Source: Bacteroidota bacterium
GTDB taxonomy: Bacteria; Bacteroidota; Bacteroidia; Sphingobacteriales; Sphingobacteriaceae
Assembly: GCA_018266915.1 (NCBI GenBank)
Contig: JAFDZM010000019.1
Location: 1 to 50,215 of the forward strand
Direction: 5' to 3'
Length of the DNA: 50,215 nt
The position numbers were made by a program, and so were the translations under genes. Positions 48,063 through 50,215 of this stretch are shown piece by piece. The notes below the pieces were generated by a model. That model was given only the letters and a program-made list of their open reading frames with translations, had not been told where the DNA came from and did not search any database. Every line of letters begins with the position of its first letter. The first letter of the stretch is position 1.

Positions 48063-50036
48063 ATGAAAAAATATTTACTCGCTGCCGTTTTATCCGGATT
48101 GATTTTCAGCTCTTACGCACAAACGCATTCGCCGGATAGCGGAACATTTTTGCTGCATAAGTTTCAGCAACATATCGGTAAAGAGACTTACCATGTCATC
48201 AATAATAAGGATTCAAAAGATTACGTATCCGATTTTAAATTCGTCGATCGTGGTTCGCCGGTGCCATTGAAAACTGAATTGAGAGTGAGTCCTGTGCTGG
48301 AGCCGCTAAGTCTTAAAATCAAAGGGAATGTTGCGCGCGGTGCCACTATTAACGACACCATCACCATAAAGGCAAATACGGCTCATGTTAAAGTGGATAA
48401 GGATGTTTCTGACAAAACACTTCAACCGCTCACTTTTCCAATAGCCGGTTATGCCCCGGTAATAGTGCAGCAGGTGTTGATTCAATATTGGAAAAAGCAT
48501 AAAGAGCCGGCTAATATAAACACGCTGCCAAACGGTTCGGTACAAATTCACAGAGATGGTGCCGATACGTTAACTTTTGAAGGTAAACCCCTGATATTAG
48601 AAAGATATGCTATAGGCGGATTGATCTGGGGTAATGAATTTGTATGGACAGACAGAGAAGGCCAATTGATAGGCGTGATTACCAATGATGCCGAGTTCGA
48701 CAAGTTTGAAGCTATGCGCGAAAAATACGAGTCGTTATTACCGACTTTGATAGGTAAAACAGCTACTTATAGCATGCGTTTGTTTACCAAATCAGCATCA
48801 ATAAAAACAGCTCCTGATAAAGTGATTGCTATAAAAGGGGGAACTATCTTGGATGTAGTAAATGAAAAAACTATTCCGGATGCGGTGGTACTAATCGAGG
48901 ATGGAATCGTCAAAAAGATTGGTAAATCAGGCGAAGTAACTATTCCGGCTAATGCAAAAGTGATCGATGCAAAAGGCAAAATGCTGCTGCCCGGTTTATG
49001 GGATATGCACGCCCACTTCGAACAGGCCGAATGGGGGCCGGCTTATCTTGCCGCCGGTGTAACAACAGTGCGTGACTGCGGCAATGAGTTTGATTTTATC
49101 AATGCAATAAAAGATGCCATAGATAAAGGAAAGGGCGTTGGTCCCGACATTCTTAAAGCTGGTATAATCGATGGTAAAGGCCAGTATGCTTTGGGTATCA
49201 TACAAGCAGATACCAAAGAAGAAGCGATAAAAGAAGTAGATCGTTACAAAAACAATGGTTTTGTGCAGATAAAAATTTATAGCTCAGTAAAGCCGGCCAT
49301 TGTAAAAGCGATTTGCGACGAGGCGCATAAACAAGGATTGACGGTTACCGGGCATATCCCTATCGGAATGACCTTGCAGCAAGGCGTTGATTCGGGCATG
49401 AACATGGTGAATCACGTGCAGTATGTCTACTCCATCATGAAGCGGAACAAAGATCGTTCGATCAATTTTGAGGATTCAACCAGCATAGCTGCCATTAAGT
49501 TTATTAAAGACCATAATGTGGTGATCGATCCGACTATTGGTGTTTTTGAAATGAGTTTCCGGAATATAAATGATGACATTACCGTATTAGAACCTGCGTT
49601 TTATACCCTGCCACTGCCGTTACAAGCGATGTTGAAAAACACGGGACAAGATTCTACTGGTGCCAAAAAGTTCAAACCGCTTTATGAAAGCATGGTGAAG
49701 ATTGTGAAAATGATGCATGACGCCGGAATAATCATCGTTGCCGGCACCGACCAGGGCTTTCCGGGTTTCAGTGTTCCGCGCGAATTGGAGTTATATGTAC
49801 AGGCAGGTTTAACCCCGGCTGATGCCATCCAGACCGCCACCATCACACCAGCCAAAGTAATGAATATGGATAAACGCACCGGCTCAATTGATGAAGGCAA
49901 AAAAGCAGACATTATCATTGTAGATGGCGATCCGCTGAAAAATATTCGCGAGATACGCAATGTGACAACTGTAATTCAGGGTGAGCATGTTTATGATCCC
50001 GGCATGCTGCATAAATTGGTAGGATTTAGTAAATAA
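48063..50036 (+). CDS. Exported amidohydrolase-family protein with extra N-terminal domain
   Basis: A 657-residue protein started at the ATG at 48063, which gives signal peptide MKKYLLAAVLSGLIFSSYAQ; the upstream in-frame ATG at 48015 would bury it. Residues ~20-250 form a beta-rich domain without a clear family, placed before the catalytic part. From ~255 on it is a metal-dependent amidohydrolase. The strand-1 metal site is MLLPGLWDMHAHFEQ, the GVTTVRD loop follows, then IYSSVKPAIVKAICDEAHKQG, TGHIPIG, MNMVNHVQ, IIVAGTDQGFPGF (final Asp) and closing GSIDEGKKADIIIVDGDPLKNI. It resembles imidazolonepropionase/prolidase-type hydrolases, acting on amide or cyclic amide substrates in the periplasm. 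The substrate is unknown. Confidence 0.92.
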   Translation: MKKYLLAAVLSGLIFSSYAQTHSPDSGTFLLHKFQQHIGKETYHVINNKDSKDYVSDFKFVDRGSPVPLKTELRVSPVLEPLSLKIKGNVARGATINDTITIKANTAHVKVDKDVSDKTLQPLTFPIAGYAPVIVQQVLIQYWKKHKEPANINTLPNGSVQIHRDGADTLTFEGKPLILERYAIGGLIWGNEFVWTDREGQLIGVITNDAEFDKFEAMREKYESLLPTLIGKTATYSMRLFTKSASIKTAPDKVIAIKGGTILDVVNEKTIPDAVVLIEDGIVKKIGKSGEVTIPANAKVIDAKGKMLLPGLWDMHAHFEQAEWGPAYLAAGVTTVRDCGNEFDFINAIKDAIDKGKGVGPDILKAGIIDGKGQYALGIIQADTKEEAIKEVDRYKNNGFVQIKIYSSVKPAIVKAICDEAHKQGLTVTGHIPIGMTLQQGVDSGMNMVNHVQYVYSIMKRNKDRSINFEDSTSIAAIKFIKDHNVVIDPTIGVFEMSFRNINDDITVLEPAFYTLPLPLQAMLKNTGQDSTGAKKFKPLYESMVKIVKMMHDAGIIIVAGTDQGFPGFSVPRELELYVQAGLTPADAIQTATITPAKVMNMDKRTGSIDEGKKADIIIVDGDPLKNIREIRNVTTVIQGEHVYDPGMLHKLVGFSK

Positions 50037-50042
50037 ACCCGA

Positions 50043-50205
50043 AAAAGGGAATGGGGTATGTGCGATTCCTTCCTTGGGGAAGGGAAGGTAGGGGTTTCTG
50101 CAGCAATGCAAATCGTAGAAACCCCTCCCTGCCACTTCACATCCGGCCGCACCCTCCCCAAGCTACCGTGTACCCACATCTTTATCACATACCCCATAGG
50201 GGTAA
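50043..50205. repeat. Large nested inverted repeat (three coaxial stems)
   Basis: The outer arms ATGGGGTATGTG/CACATACCCCAT (50051-50062 with 50186-50197), middle arms CTTGGGGA/TCCCCAAG (50073-50080 with 50155-50162) and inner arms AGGGGTTTCT/AGAAACCCCT (50090-50099 with 50117-50126) are all perfect. Together they form a ~147-nt hairpin or cruciform just after the amidohydrolase stop. No coding content. Confidence 0.85.
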
Positions 50206-50215
50206 TATGTTGGTA

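Noticed and set aside
1..50215. Insertion sequences, prophage or other mobile genes
   Set aside because: No transposase, integrase or phage-like protein was found; mobility is suggested only by short intergenic repeats.

Overview
This is a 50 kb chromosomal segment of a Bacteroidota bacterium, most likely family Sphingobacteriaceae (Mucilaginibacter/Pedobacter-like). The evidence is Bacteroidota-type -7 promoter boxes (TAnnTTTG) without Shine-Dalgarno sequences, type IX secretion system (T9SS) genes (porT, porG and a secretion-signal protein), many small signal-peptide proteins and lipoproteins, an NDH-1/menaquinone respiratory chain, and the gene order nadK-porG-uppS-bamA-skp-skp-murI. I see no rRNA, tRNA, transposase, phage gene or CRISPR array.

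Layout. 1-3300: a left-truncated secreted protein with a JAB/JAMM-like zinc motif, a small secreted protein, a possible small RNA, and a PepSY-like lipoprotein. 3362-9611 (minus): FAH-family hydrolase, M23 peptidase, Bcp peroxiredoxin, ECF sigma factor, a membrane protein with six tandem VPxGYFDEL repeats, a Spy-like periplasmic protein, and a class III aminotransferase. 9762-16765: a minimal T9SS-signal protein, Kup potassium transporter, SemiSWEET, APC amino-acid permease, PAP2 phosphatase and two envelope proteins. 16846-22937 (minus): M3 oligopeptidase, epimerase-like protein, Crp/Fnr regulator, transglutaminase-like protein, UbiA prenyltransferase and the GTPase YihA. 23121-28600 (plus): VOC protein, UbiE, PorT, SDR dehydrogenase, YqeY, alpha/beta hydrolase and CBS protein. 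28719-36621 (plus): nadK, porG, an orphan exbD, uppS, bamA, two skp/OmpH genes and murI. 36843-46435 (plus): nuoH-I-J-K-L-M-N and an ammonium transporter. 46497-50036: a serine hydrolase (minus) and an amidohydrolase (plus).

How the parts fit. UbiA-type prenyltransferase and UbiE point to menaquinone synthesis, and nuoH-N encodes the arm of complex I that reduces it. uppS, murI, bamA, skp, M23 and PAP2 form an envelope-building set, into which the T9SS factors PorT and PorG are interleaved. The ECF sigma factor with its repeat-bearing membrane neighbour and Spy-like protein looks like an envelope-stress circuit.

The most distinctive non-coding feature is the spacers. At least ten intergenic gaps are built from short words iterated and then repeated in inverted orientation. 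Several sequence-unrelated families share this design, and the modules often abut stop or start codons, including two inside the nuo operon. The best candidates for something undescribed are these spacer modules, the six-repeat partner of the sigma factor, the JAMM-like secreted protein at the left edge, and the orphan exbD under a 23-bp palindrome.
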